DNA from: Luzula sylvatica
Lineage: Eukaryota; Streptophyta; Magnoliopsida; Poales; Juncaceae
Length of the DNA stretch: 64,000 bases
Assembly: GCA_946800325.1 (NCBI GenBank)
Contig: OX326957.1
Coordinates: forward strand, 28,181,054-28,245,053
Direction of reading: 5' to 3'
The notes under the pieces: generated by a model
What the model was told of the DNA's origin: nothing
Seen by the model: the letters and a program-made list of their open reading frames with translations, nothing else
The model's database searches: none
Shown here: piece after piece, positions 36,540-49,500 of the stretch
Layout: each line of letters begins with the position of its first letter
Numbering within the stretch: position 1 is the stretch's first letter
Translations under genes and position numbers: made by a program

Positions 36540-37790
36540 AAGGAGACTTTATTCCGACACCTTCAACAATTCACGAGTAAATTCAATCTTATATTCTGTT
36601 ACATTTAATCATACATTTTGCTAAATTCAATCATATATTTTTCTAAATTATATGAAATTAATGATAGTGTTCATCGGATAATTAACTATATTTTAGTAAA
36701 TTCAATCGTATATTCTGTTAAATTTAATCATATATTTTACTAAATTCAATCATATATTTTGCTGAATTATATGAAATTAATGATCGTATTCATCGGATAA
36801 TTAACTATATTTTAGTAAATTCAATCGTATATTATGTTAAATTTAATCATATATTCTGTTAAATTTAATCATATATTCTGATAAATTGAATAATATATTT
36901 TGCTGAATTATATGAAATTAATGTTCGTATTCATCGGATAATTGACTATATTTTAATCATATATTCTGTTAAATTTATCATATATTATGATCAATTTAAT
37001 CATATATTCTGTTAAATTCAATCGTATATTTTGCTAAAATTAATCATATATTTTGTTAAATTTAATCATATATTTTGCTAAATTCAATAATATATTTTGC
37101 TGAATTATATGAAATTAATGATCGTTTTCATCGGATAATTAACTATATTTTAGAAAATTCAATCGTATATTCTGTGCAATTTAATCATATATTTTGCAAA
37201 ATTCAATAATATATTTTGCTGAATTATATGAAATTAATTATCATGTTCATCAGATAATTAACTATATTTTGCTAAATTCAATCGTATATTTTGCTAAATT
37301 TAATCATATATTCTGTTAAATTTAATCATATATCCTGTTCAATTTTATCATATATTCTGTTAAATTTAATCATATATTTTGCTAAATTCAATCATATATT
37401 TTGGTGAATTATATGAAATTAATGATCGTATTCATCGGATAATTAACTATATTTTAGTAAATTCAATCGTATATTCTGTTAAATTTAATCGTATATTTTG
37501 CTAAATTCAATAATATATTTTGCTGAATTATGTGAAATTAATGATCATGTTCATCAGATAATTAACTATATTTTGCTAAATTCAATCGTATATTTTGCTA
37601 AATTTAATCATATATTCTGCTAAATTTAATCATATATTATGTTAAATTTAATCATATATTCTGATAAATTTAATTATATATTTCGTTAAATTTAATCATA
37701 TATTCTGTTAAATTTAATCATATATTCTGGTAAATTTAATCGCATATTCTGGTAAATTTAATCATATATTCTGTTAATATTTGTTCCTAA
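36540..37790. repeat. AT minisatellite, 20-24-bp unit with higher-order structure
   Basis: More than 45 variants of AAATTTAATCATATATTCTGTT run in tandem. A longer phrase, GAATTATATGAAATTAATGATC followed by ATCGGATAATTAACTATATTT, punctuates the array near 36650, 36765, 36905, 37105, 37225, 37405 and 37525, giving a higher-order period of about 115-200 bp. No coding potential. Confidence 0.9.
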
Positions 37791-38009
37791 TTACATTAAT
37801 ATTAACTTCTTTTAATAATATTTCATAATGATATTAAATACTAAATAAACTATATATTGTAGATGTCCACAAAAGAAAAACACACAATTAACTTGAATAT
37901 ATATAATAATAATTCACATAGTTCTACAACAAATTGTTTCCATTCTCGCAAATATTTTACATCATTCAACAAAAAAAGTTGATACGCAAAAAAACAAAGC
38001 AGAAAAGCT

Positions 38010-38970
38010 AATATGCAAACAAAGCAGAAAAGCTAAAGATGACCCATTTTGATGCCCAACACAGACCCGCTTTGTTGCCGCTTTGTTGCCTGAACTCAGG
38101 CCCGCTTGACTGCCCGAATGCAGGCCCGCTTTGCTGCCCGAACGAAGGCCCGCTTTGCTGCCCGAACGCAGATTCTCTATGCTGCCCGAACGCAGGCCCG
38201 CTTTTCTGCCCAAATGTAGGCCCTTTTGGCAGCCCAAACACAAGCCCGCTTTGCTGACCAAACGCAGGCCCGTTTTGCTGACCAAACCCGGTATTGCCAG
38301 CTGTCGGCTTCCCGAACGTCAAAAGACTCGACCCGAAAGCAAGAGTCGACGTCGTAAACGACCCAAACGATTGCTTGGCACAACCGAACCTCGATCCGAA
38401 CGGACTCGGATTTGGGGACCCAAATGCCGACAGGGACAGCCTTGGGGTTTGGAAGTCTATGGACAAATATCCAACCTCGGTTCCCAACAAAATGCATGTA
38501 AAAAAATTTCGGGGATTGAGGACTTGTTTTTTTAAGCTTAGAAAAACATAATAATAAATTAGTTTTGCTAAAAATATGAAAATTAAAAATAACAAAAATA
38601 CCTTATCGAGACGGAAATCGAGACGCAAAACCCTTTTCGATCTGATTTTTCGTTCTCCCAACATGACAGTACTATGCTGCAAGGCCCGCATTTCGAAATT
38701 CGGTTCCTTGTAATTACTCGGCACCTACATTCCCAAAACAAAGTGGTAAGCAAATCATTATCAACCAGCAAGTGAAATGGAAAAATGCAAAAATATTACC
38801 TCGGTAGCCACGTCGCGAGGTTCGTGAATGAATTGCATGGAATCGGGAACGAATCGGGAACCAATAATCCATATCATGTGAGCTTGATCCAAAATATAAA
38901 GATTAGAAAAGGAATTTAAGTATATGGAGGCTTGCGTGAATGAGTTGTTGAGTGGAGCAGTAGTGAGTTC
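38010..38970 (-). pseudogene. Captured FG-repeat (nucleoporin-like) gene fragment
   Basis: On the minus strand, about 38460-38050 encodes repeated G-P-x-F-G-Q-Q-S units (FGQQSGPAFGQ and variants) after an FGSPNPSPFGSRFG segment, typical of FG nucleoporins. Upstream exons look spliced: a segment ending FIHEPRDVATE with donor near 38800, then an acceptor (TGTAG) and VPSNYKEPNFEMRALQHS at about 38723-38600. I do not recognise the parent gene. A stop and the lack of other exons argue for a fragment, although the frames are well preserved. Confidence 0.6.
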
Positions 38971-39910
38971 TCTCTTTGAGTTCGTCAATTTTGGCTTTTC
39001 TCTCAGCTCGGGGATTTTCGAGTGTCTTTTCCTCCAATTCGGTTTTGTCAGTTGAATTGAAATCTGGATTGAAATGTAAAAAATTGATTTGAAATCTCGT
39101 AATGTAAATCTAAATTGAAAGAATAAAAAATACGGATCTAGTACCGTCAAATGAGATTTGAATCTGCGATTTGAATTGAAATCTCTTCTAAATATGATAA
39201 TGTAAATCTGTAGATTTGAATCTGCGATTGAAAAGTCGTAATTAATTCAAACAATTCGAAATTTTATTTTATAGAAAATAACAATTTAGAAGTTGAAGCG
39301 AAATACACTTGCAATTCAAAATACAGTCGCAATTCAAACATTTCGTAATTAATTCAAATAATTCAATCAATTTGTAATAATTTCGTAATTACACCTGAAT
39401 TTTGTAATAATTGTTACAAAATTTGTCGAGCTCGAGAGGGAGAGAGAGATTGAGACTCTCAGAGAGAGAATTTCACAAATATAGAAATTTACACCTTGAA
39501 AAATACACTCGCAATATCAAAAAAATTACAGAAAAAGAGTATTTTGTTTCCACCATCGATATCGAGATAGAATGAGCGAGAGATTGTTATTCTGGAAGTG
39601 AAAGAGACTGGAGTTCGCCGAGTTTCACTAGAGCGTCTCTCCTACGATCGGCTCCTTGAATCTCTTTCCGGCGATCTGTAGTAGAAGGGAGAGGCGGAGA
39701 TAGGGTTTCCGAGAGAACACTGATGAGAGGAAGAGAAACAGAACAGTGGGATCGGGTTTTGGGGTTGGGGAATAATTTAGAAAAGATCCCTCCTTTTATT
39801 TTAATCTAAGCGTCCATAAAAAATTACCATAAGGTCCCTCCGCTTACAACATATATTGCTTTCGATCCTTGGATTCGATTTGTGGATTCTTTTTGTGGAT
39901 TCTATTTAGC

Positions 39911-39958
<48 letters not shown>

Positions 39959-39960
39959 AA

Positions 39961-40062
39961 CCATCATAGATAAAATAAAATCCTGAATTCTTTCGCAAAG
40001 TATTCAGGGATAATATTACCGCTTTCAATACAAATCCCGATAGGTTAAATATACATAACCAT

Positions 40063-40090
<28 letters not shown>
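39961..40090. repeat. Right copy of a 117-bp direct duplication flanking the MULE-like insert
   Basis: GATAAAATAAAATCCTGAATTC...GGTTAAATATACATAACCATTATATA occurs at about 34203-34310 and again at about 39973-40080 with only a few differences, on either side of the inserted element. It is far longer than a MULE target duplication. Confidence 0.8.
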
Positions 40091-40099
<9 letters not shown>

Positions 40100-42470
40100 A
40101 TATGTATAACCATTATACATTCACAAGAGTTAGTCTCATGTAATTGTATTACATTCAAACTCGTGTGATCCCCTAGGATTTTATTGACGGTAAATTAGAC
40201 GCTTTATGTTTACGACGTATAGCCACATACATATCATGACAGATATAATAGATCCTCATATCAAATGTAAAGCATCATATTATTACTTTTCGCACTGCTT
40301 GATGTTTCACATCGAGCCGTAGAAAATTTCTGCCATTTGACATTTCGATTTAACTCCTCCAAGGAGTTATGTGTTGAAAAACCATTTTCAACAATATGTC
40401 GATATACATGCTATAATATAGAACGAGGAATTTCTTAGATCTATCCTATAGATCTTCACGCTTAATTCATAAGCTGTCTCGCCTAATCCTTTGTCGTTAC
40501 AAGAAATATAATGCAGCTCCCACTAATATTCATGTGTACACAAAGTTGTCATTCGTTCCGACAATGTTATAACAGTTTATAACTTCGTCAAAACGAATAT
40601 TCCAATTCCGAGAAGCTTTCTCTCATCCATCATATGGATCGTTAAAGCGTGCATATCATATTCTCGATTCTGATGAATCGACAAAACCGTAAGGTTGTGT
40701 CAATTAGTACACATCCTTTCATAAAATTTCTGTCAAGAAATTCGGTTTTGACATCCATTTTGCCACATCACATAGTCATAATACGTGACCATGACAAGCA
40801 TAATTTCGAGAATGTGAAAGCATGGCAACATGAAAAAATGTTTCTTCATAGTCCAACTACCAATTACTTGAAACTATTCGCTACGAGCCTCGCTTTGCAT
40901 ATATGCAAATTCCTATCCATGTAGGTTCTTCACCTTGAAAACCCATTCACATTTCATGAGTCTAACCTAGAAAGTGATTGAATCAAGTTCCAAACTTGAT
41001 AATGTACACAGATTGAATCTCAGATTTCATGACACCATGTCATGCGGAATCAACTTTTCATAGCATCCTTGTAGGATATCGAATTATCATATGATTTTGA
41101 TCTATCATCATTAGCCACGATAAATCCGTATTTACCGGCTTATGATATAGCCTACTTGATCTATAAAAATTCCTTTGTGTGTTCGACTCGTATTCATCAA
41201 CTCTTGATGAAGTCGTGTCAACTTTCATCGGTACAATGTTCATTTTTCAGATCTCGAACTCTTTCGAGATTTATTCTACTCCCACTAGCCCGCATAGAGA
41301 TAAGCAACATCAAGTTCCAAACTTGTGTGCATCATGTCCTCCTCCAAGAAGGCATCTCTTCGAGCCACGAAAATCTCACTTTCGTCGGGACGTTAGAACT
41401 AATACCCTTTAGTTTCCTTAAGGATATATCATAAATGAACAATTTTCAGATTTGGGATTGAGTTTAACCGAAACAAATTTCGAAATTTACTCACATCCTA
41501 AGTCTGTACAAATGACAACTTCGGAACCATTCCGATCCATATCTCATATGGCTTCTTTTGTACCGATTAGAAGGTTTATGGTCCATATCATATATGCAAC
41601 CATTCATTAGTGCCGCTGTCTCAAGGGCGTATCCCCAAAATATTTTTGGGAGATCCGTTTGACTTATCATTTATCGAACCATGTTTAACATGCGTTCATT
41701 TCCTCTTTTCGAACACATCTCAATGTTTCGAAATGAAGATAATCGTGAAACGATTTCACAATCATGAATGATAATCAATACTTATAACTCAAACATCGCC
41801 TCTTCGATCCCATCGAAATGCGTAGCTCAAATACTCGCCTCCTCGATCCTATCAAAGGGCTTTGATTTTCTTGCTAAGTCGATTTTGTATTTCGTTTTTG
41901 AAACTCTTTGAACATTTCAAAAGTCTCTGTTTCGGCACGCATTAAATAGATATCAGTGTATCTACTTTAACCGTCCGTAAACGTAACAAAATATCGATAG
42001 CCTCCTCTTGCCTCGGAACTTATCAGAACATTTACATCTTAATGTAATTTCCAATAATTCGTTGGATCTTTCTTCAACCTTTGGAGAATGACGCCCTTTG
42101 TCGTCTTGCCTAATAAATAAGTATCGTATTAATCAATCGAATCTAATTCGAATGATTCTAGCAATCCATCATATGGAATCTAGATATATGTATCTCGTTT
42201 ATATGGCCAAGACGGCAACACCAAAAGAAGCAATCAACTTCTAGGTTTAATCCTCCTCGGATTTCACCGTTCTTTGAGTCATTAGTTTGGACAACTCCTT
42301 GTCCGAACTTTCTGTTCGGGAAAACATTTTTCCAAAATACCCTTAGACATTTATTTCTTTCGATCCCGCTTTTGAATTACAAGGACATCCACGCATCTCT
42401 ATGCTTTGGATTCCCCGGACATTCCAAGCATCTCCTATTCAAATTTATATCGCATCTCATGCAATTACGG
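40091..42470 (-). pseudogene. Old copia gag-pol remnant (zinc knuckle, integrase, RT)
   Basis: The complement contains decayed but recognisable blocks in the right order: a zinc-knuckle remnant, CLECPGNPKHRDAW (about 42380-42430, lacking the last Cys); an integrase block, DLPKIFWGYALETAA (about 41620-41670); and an RT block, MDVKTEFLDRNF (about 40702-40758). These align with the intact young element. Stops and frameshifts are frequent. The RT active site and most of RNase H lie across or beyond the MULE-like insertion. Confidence 0.82.
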
Positions 42471-44009
42471 GATCGACTTATCTATCGAATGCATATGATA
42501 TTCGGTCACGAAGATCAAATCTCGTACCATCAACACACGAGTGTTAATAAAAGACCCATAAGGAGTCTCAAAATTAACCTACTCTTTGAGCCGCATTAAA
42601 CCATTCAACGCGCTCTAGCTCTTGAAACTATTTCATGAGCGTTGTGTTTTATTTTCGTACAATTTTGAGCCGCATTAACCCATAAGGAGTCTCAAAAACT
42701 ATTTCTTTGAGCCGCATTAAACCATTCCCAAAACAATTTTGAGCAATTTGAGTGTATACATGCCATAACAAGGCACATAATATCGTTCGATTTCTTCTAA
42801 AAGTTTATCGAACCCGGCTTTCTCTAAAGCCAAACCCTCGAGCCCTGAATCTACCTTTTCCGTGTCCAACACGTTCCTTTAAGTCTAAGAACTATTCTTT
42901 AACTATCAAGGTTAATTACGGTAATTCCGGCCCAAAAACCATCTATCATATCGATCTCATCGATATATTTGGAGTTGCTTGAAAACATAATTCTAAACGG
43001 ATGATGAAGATTAAGCTCCTAACCGTGCGTACTTAATCTATATGCTTATATGATGAATATATGAATATATGAATGTGTTATTTTTATCGAATCGATAACT
43101 CTCATACCAATACGGGACTCCAAGTCCATAACACTCAAGACCCATATTTCCGTTCCTCCCACAAGTGACTTCAGCCTATCGGGTGGGATCCCGTTATTTA
43201 GGTAGGATTATATCCAATCGCATCATATGCGACTCTTGAACCTTTATAGGATTTCGGTGATGGATCGTATCATATGCAATCCCATTTCCGTGTGTGCATC
43301 CTATCTATGCCCCGAACTCCAATCGGATTGGCCTGGACGGTTAAGTCACAACCATATCCAACATATCGTTCAAATAAGCTACTAGTGAGTCGGCTTTAGC
43401 CTGGGCCTCACAAGTCCTGATTTAACGCTTGCCACCCTTTCGATAGTTACAATATCACGTGCCCGACTTTAGCCTGAACTCACGTGAGACGTAACACCGA
43501 ACTCGGTGGTTATGGACATGGAAGGAATTTCCATGACTTAAATATTATGAGGGATCATGCCTATGCATGTTTCATTTTGTGACATAATCATATTATATCA
43601 CTATCACAAGATTTTCTAAATGCATATGATTTAATTAGGGAGACTAACTATTCTAAATAATTAATTATCTTATATGCTAGAATGTTTGATACCGATCATA
43701 TCGATATAAAGAACTCAAAATTCCGAGTTTCGTAGCCAAAGTTATCACGAAAACAAAATCAGCAAACAGAAACTAGTCCGTTGTAACGCACCATGGTCCG
43801 TTACAACGGAACCCCAGTTTCCTCTACTCCGTTACAACGGAACCCATGTCCGTTACAACGCTATTTATTCCGGAGTTTAGCCAAAATTGTCAGAAACATG
43901 TCCGTTATAACGCAACATAGGTCCGTTACAACGGACTAACTTGTGAACAACTCCGTTACAATGGATCATATCCGTTACAACGGACTCCAAAAGAAGCCAA
44001 AGGCATCCC
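42471..44009 (-). other. Old copia gag remnant and leader, part 1
   Basis: 42470-43000 is decayed gag with no intact frame. 43080-43560 is the complement of the conserved leader of the young element (46030-46490; for example the phrase GACTCCAAGTCCATAACACTC). 43780-44005 is the first half of the palindrome array. The young copia is inserted directly after ATCCC at 44009. Confidence 0.7.
43780..44000. repeat. CCGTT/AACGG palindrome array, old copia leader (left half)
   Basis: Eight units of the form TCCGTT-NN-AACGGA, some with one degenerate arm, with centres near 43787, 43803, 43832, 43855, 43909, 43927, 43956 and 43977. Before the young insertion this was continuous with 52675-52962. Confidence 0.88.
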
Positions 44010-44984
44010 TGAAAGAAATACAGTTTCGGATCAACCGTAAAAGTGTACACAAGGATAAACGAATGTAGTCGTACATTCGTGGCCATAACTTTCAGTGGGA
44101 AAATCCAATTAGAATGGTTCAAATTGGGTTAGATAGATAATGAGATTATCTACAACCTTCATATAGAAATATATTTCATATGAACGAAGTATAAGTGTTG
44201 TTTCTGTGAAATACCGAAAGGGTGCAACAGTATGACATACAGTTAGTAAAATAGTCATAACTTTTGCATACGAACTCCAATTGGGCTGGGCCAAATTGGG
44301 TTGAGTAGATAATAAGATTATCTACAACTTTCGTGTTGGTTGATTTTCTGTCAGAGAAATTTATCAATTTCGTCTGGACAGAATACTGAACAGGTTCATA
44401 CAGTTTTCTGTGTGAAAGGGTGTATATTGGATATACATGCCTTTTGGCTAATCCTTATCCTATTAGGTATAAATAGGATATTCTCTCTCATCTTCACAAA
44501 GGAATTCAGAAGTAATTCAAAGCAATATTCTGCCCAAGACACAAGAAAAGAGCAAATTCAGATTTGATCTTTTGTGAGTGAAAAGGCACGATGAGAGATT
44601 AATAGAGAATCGATCGAGATCAAGCAAGTGCATCGATACATCGTCTAGGCAGGTGTATCCGTGTCCGGCGTCTTCCGACTCAAGGTGGATACGTGTGGAG
44701 GAGCAACACTTGGGGCTCTCCGTTGTGATCGAACCGAAGGATCGAAGAACGGGAACGAACGGTGAAGGACGCACGGTATGGGACGCGCGTAAAGTCACCA
44801 ACGTGACCGAAGGAATAGGAGGCAGCGATCAACCCTTCGTGTTCCATCAATTTGGAACTGGTATGGATCTAACCTTCTATTTGCATCGTACCCTCGAAGT
44901 CGTGGCGTGATCTCGGGAATCGGGGAATCGGACCGGGCCTACATATCCGCTGCGCGGGCCCGGGGCCGGGGATATTCCCCAACA
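44010..44984 (+). repeat. 5' LTR of young copia element
   Basis: 975 bp, TG...CA. A TATA box, TATAAATA, at 44468-44475 is followed by CT-rich sequence, giving an expected R start near 44500. It shares blocks with the old element's LTR (for example the complement of CGGTTGATCCGAAA), so the two are related subfamilies. Confidence 0.95.
44468..44475 (+). promoter_or_regulatory. LTR TATA box
   Basis: TATAAATA inside GGTATAAATAGGATATTCTC; the identical site in the 3' LTR is at 52130-52137, where it could drive readout transcription into the flanking old element. Confidence 0.65.
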
Positions 44985-44985
44985 G

Positions 44986-44997
44986 TGGTATCAGAGC
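44986..44997 (+). promoter_or_regulatory. Primer-binding site (initiator tRNA-Met type)
   Basis: TGGTATCAGAGC starts one base after the LTR end. It is the standard PBS of plant copia elements, complementary to the initiator tRNA-Met 3' end. Confidence 0.92.
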
Positions 44998-45238
44998 GAT
45001 CGCCATCGATTCGAGGGTCGAATCATAGTCGTATATTAGATATACGCACGGGTTATCAAAGTTCGTACCCGTTTGCATGATGTTACATATTTAGAATGTC
45101 AAATTCCATTAAAATCACAAGTGAAATTCGCTAGAGATCGATCAATAGTTGATTGAGAGTATCTAGGAATAATCGTGAAAAGATTTCATGATTGATCGTT
45201 TTGGAAACGAGCGAAAACAGCAGTGAAAAAATCGCATA

Positions 45239-45737
45239 GTCCGTTATAACACATATTGAGAATTTTTCGAAAAAACACATATTCCGTTGTAACGGACTTG
45301 GAGTCCGTTGCAACGGACCCTGTATAGGATGCGGGGGTGTGAAGAGAACTGTGAAAAACGCATATTCCGTTGCAACGGACTTGGAGTCCGTTGTAACGGA
45401 ACCTGTATCAGATACGAGGTTGCGGGGATGCCAATGGTGTCTATTGGAGTCCGTGGTAACGGACTGGGTCCGTTATAACGGATGTCTACGCAGTTTTGTC
45501 CGTTGCAACGGACTATATGTTGCGTTGTAACGGACAGGTTTCTGGAAATTTGGACAAAGGTTTGCAGAAAATAGCGTTGTAACGGACCAAGGTTGCGTTG
45601 CAACGGACATGTTTCTGGCAATTTTGGCCAAACTCCGGAATAAATAGCGTTGTAACGGACTGGTATTCCGTTGTAACGGAGTGCCAAGTATACAGGAGGT
45701 CCGTTGCAACGGACTATGTTGCGTTGCAACGGACTGG
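45239..45737. repeat. CCGTT/AACGG palindrome array, young copia leader
   Basis: About 15 units of TCCGTT-NN-AACGGA or GCGTT-NN-AACGGAC in 500 bp, with centre dinucleotides TA, GT/TG, GC and AC. Many are perfect 14-16-bp palindromes (for example GTCCGTTGCAACGGAC near 45498 and 45699). They are often paired 10-20 bp apart. They lie between the PBS and gag, so they are present in the genomic RNA but not in the protein. Confidence 0.9.
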
Positions 45738-46537
45738 TTTCTGGTTGCTGATTTTGTTTTCGTGATAACTTTGGCTACATAACTTGGAATTTTGAGTTCT
45801 TTATATCGATTTGATCGGCATCAATCATACTAGCATATAATTAGATAATTATTTAGAATAATTAGACTCCCAAATAAATACATATGCATTTATGAAAATC
45901 TTGTGATAGTGATATAATTGGATTATGTCACGGATTTAGAAACATGCAATGGCATGATCCCTCATAATATTTAAGTCATGGAAATGCCTTCCATATTCAC
46001 AACCACTATGATCGGTACTACGTCTCACATGGGTTAAGGCCAAAGCCGACATGGGTTATTGTAGTCATCGACGGGGTGGCAAGCGTTAAATAGGGACTGA
46101 TAAGGGTTAAGGCCAAAGCCGACTTATTAGTAGTTTATTTGAACGATACGATGAGTATGGTTGTGACTTAACCGTTCTAGCCAGTAAGGGTTGAGGCCAA
46201 AGCCGACTTGATTGGAAGTTCGGGGCATAGATAGGATGCACACACGGAACTGGGATTGTATTGGATACGATCCATCACCGAAATCCTATAAGGGTTCAAG
46301 AGTCGCATTGGATGTGATTGGATATAATCCTACCTAAATAGCGAGATCCCATTCGTCTGCCAAAGCAACTTATGGGAGGATCGTAAAATATGGGTCTTGA
46401 GTGTTATGGACTTGGAGTCCCGTATCGGTATGAGGGTTATCGATTCGATAAAATAACACTATCATATAATCATCATATAAGCCCTATAAGATAAGTACGC
46501 AACGTTAGTAATCAATCTTTTATTTCATTTGTAGAAT
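45738..46537 (+). other. Young copia leader between palindrome array and gag
   Basis: Untranslated leader, conserved with the old element. It contains four to five direct repeats of a GGTTAAGGCCAAAGCCGAC phrase (near 46033, 46106, 46190), a second repeated leader motif. No long open frame precedes the gag ATG. Confidence 0.75.
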
Positions 46538-49500
46538 ATGTCTTCTAGTAACACCAACACCATGTCGATTAGATCGACTTTAGAAAAGGATAAGCTAGTG
46601 GGTCGGAACTACTTTGACTGGCACCGAAACCTGAGAATAGTTCTCAGGCAAGAAGGCAAGAGTCACGTATTGGATACGGAACTAGTGGAACCGGGCCCCG
46701 ATGCTACGGCCGAAGAAAAGGCCGCGTTTGAGAAACTTAAGAAGGACTCAAATGATGTTACGTGCCTCATGTTGGCATGTATGGACGCTAGTCTTCAAAA
46801 GCAGTTTGAGGACTCGGATGCGCACATCATAGACGTTGTGCTCAAGGAAATGTTCCAAGAGCAGGAGCGTATTGAACGGTTCAGTATGCTCAAAGAGTTG
46901 GTAAACTGCAAGATGCCTTCGGGGTCTTCGGTTAGCTCTCACGTTTTGAAGGTGCAAGCTCTCATAGACCGTCTTGAGAAGCTAGGAGAGAAATTGTCGA
47001 AGATTATGCAACAAGATTTGATCTTGTGTGCACTTCCTCCAATGTTTTCTCCGTTCGTGACTAACTATCACATGCATTCGATGGATAAGACGATCCCTGA
47101 GCTTCACGGAATGCTCAAGAATTTTGAATCGGAGACGTTAAAGTCGTCCGGAGAGAACAGGGCAAGAGTTGCCGGAAATGTTCTCACAATTCAGAATAAG
47201 GATCGTAAGAGATCAAAGTCCAAGGGCGGTTCGGCTAAGAAACGTTCGAAGCCGAATAAAAGGGGAAAGGAGAAATCCAAGGATGAGACGTGCTTTCATT
47301 GTCACAAGGCTGGACATTGGAAGCGCGATTGCAAGTCTTACCTCGAGGAGGTGAAGAAGGGCAAGGCGGTTTCAGCGACCGGCCTCTCAGGTATTAACGT
47401 TATTGAAGTTAATATTTCAACTATGACTAATTGGGTATTGGATACCGGTTGTGGGACTCATATTTGTCGAAATATGCAGGTTCTTCAAAATAGTCGAAGG
47501 TTGGAAAAGGGTGAAGTCGATCTACGCGTCGGGAATGGAGCAAGAGTTGCTGCGTTTGCCGTAGGAGTAGTTAATTTGACTTTACCTAGTGTACTTATTT
47601 TAGTACTAAATAATTGTTATTATGTACCGACATTATGTAAGAACATAATAAGTGTGTCGAAACTGGCCAATGATGGCTATGAATTCGTTATTAGGAATAA
47701 TGAGTTTTCGATATGTAAGGATTCTATTATCTATGGAAATGTTCTATTAGAAAATGGTCTTTATGTGTTGGATTTCGATCACGGAAATAATAAGTCTATA
47801 TATAACGTTAATGCAAAAAGGATTAAACCTAAAGTTGATAATCGGACTTTCTTTTGGCATTGTCGTCTCGGTCATGTGAATGAGAAACGCATTGCTAGAC
47901 TCCATAAAGATGGAATGCTAGACTCATTTGAATTGGATTCATTTGGGAATTGTGAATCTTGTTTGCTTGGCAAGATGACTAAGGCGCCGTTCTCCAAGGT
48001 CGGAGAGCGGTCCAACGATCTATTGGAACTCATACATTCCGATGTGTGTGGACCGATGAGCATCGAGGCAAGAGGAGGCTATCGATACTTTGTTACGTTT
48101 ACGGACGATCATAGTAGATATGGATATATTTATTTGATGCGTACGAAAGCGGAGACCTTTGAAAAGTTCAAAGAGTTTCAAAACGAAGTTGAAAATCAGC
48201 TTGGCAAGAAAATTAAAGCCATTCGATCGGATCGAGGTGGCGAATATTTGAGCTATGAGTTTGAAGATCATCTAAAAGATTGTGGAATAGTTCCACAATG
48301 GACTCCGGCAGGAACGCCACAATGGAATGGCGTGTCCGAGAGGAGGAATCGAACCTTGTTGGACATGGTTCGATCCATGATGAGTCAAACTTCCCTTCCA
48401 AAATCGTTTTGGGGATATGCCCTAGAGACAGCGGCTTACTTATTAAACCGCATACCTTCTAAATCGGTACCTAAGACGCCATATGAGATATGGACCGGAA
48501 AAGTTCCGAAGTTGTCTTATGTTAAGATTTGGGGATGCGAAGCTTATGTCCGCAGATTAATTGCGGATAAACTCGATCCCAAATCTGAAAAATGTTTATT
48601 TGTTGGTTATCCCAAGGAAACAAAGGGATATTATTTCTATCATCCATACGAGAACAAAGTGTTTGTTGCTCGTGGAGGTACCTTCTTAGAGGAGGAATTT
48701 ATATCTAAAAGAATGGATGGATATGAAATAGATCTCGAAGAAATTCGAGAACCGCAAAGAAACGTTGAACCGATGAACGTTGATCCGGTTTCCTCAAATG
48801 TTGAGGATCCGGAGTCAAGTGCACAAGGCGCAATTCGTAGATCGGGTAGGATTCGTCAAGAGCCTATACGATATGGTTTTATCGTGGCAAATGACGATGA
48901 AGTCGAATTCATAGATGATGAACCGACATCTTATCGCGAGCCTATGAAAAGCGAGGATTCCGATAAGTGGCAAACTGCCATGAAATCCGAGATTCAATCC
49001 ATGTACGATAATCAAGTTTGGAACTTGATTGATCCACCTCCCGGGGTTAAACCAGTGGGATGTAAGTGGGTTTTCAAGAAGAAGACTGACATGGATGGGA
49101 ATGTGAACACTTATAAAGCACGGCTTGTGGCGAAAGGTTTCAAACAAATTCATGGTGTCGACTATGAAGAAACGTTTTCACCAGTAGCTATGCTTAAATC
49201 CATACGGATCTTACTTGCTATCTCTGCGTATTATGACTACGAGATTTGGCAAATGGATGTCAAAACCGCATTCCTTAACGGGAACTTAGAAGAGGATGTG
49301 TACATGACACAGCCCGAGGGTTTTGTCGATTCGAAGAGTCCGAATAAAGTGTGCAAATTGCAACGATCCATTTATGGATTGAAGCAAGCTTCTCGGAGTT
49401 GGAACATACGTTTCGATGAAGTTATACGAGAATATAATTTCGTGAAAAACGTAGAAGAACCTTGTGTTTACAAGAAGGTTAGTGGGAGCCGCGTAGTATT

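Noticed and set aside
45239..45737. CRISPR-like regular repeat array
   Set aside because: The units are short palindromes with irregular spacing inside a plant copia leader; there are no cas genes and the context is eukaryotic.
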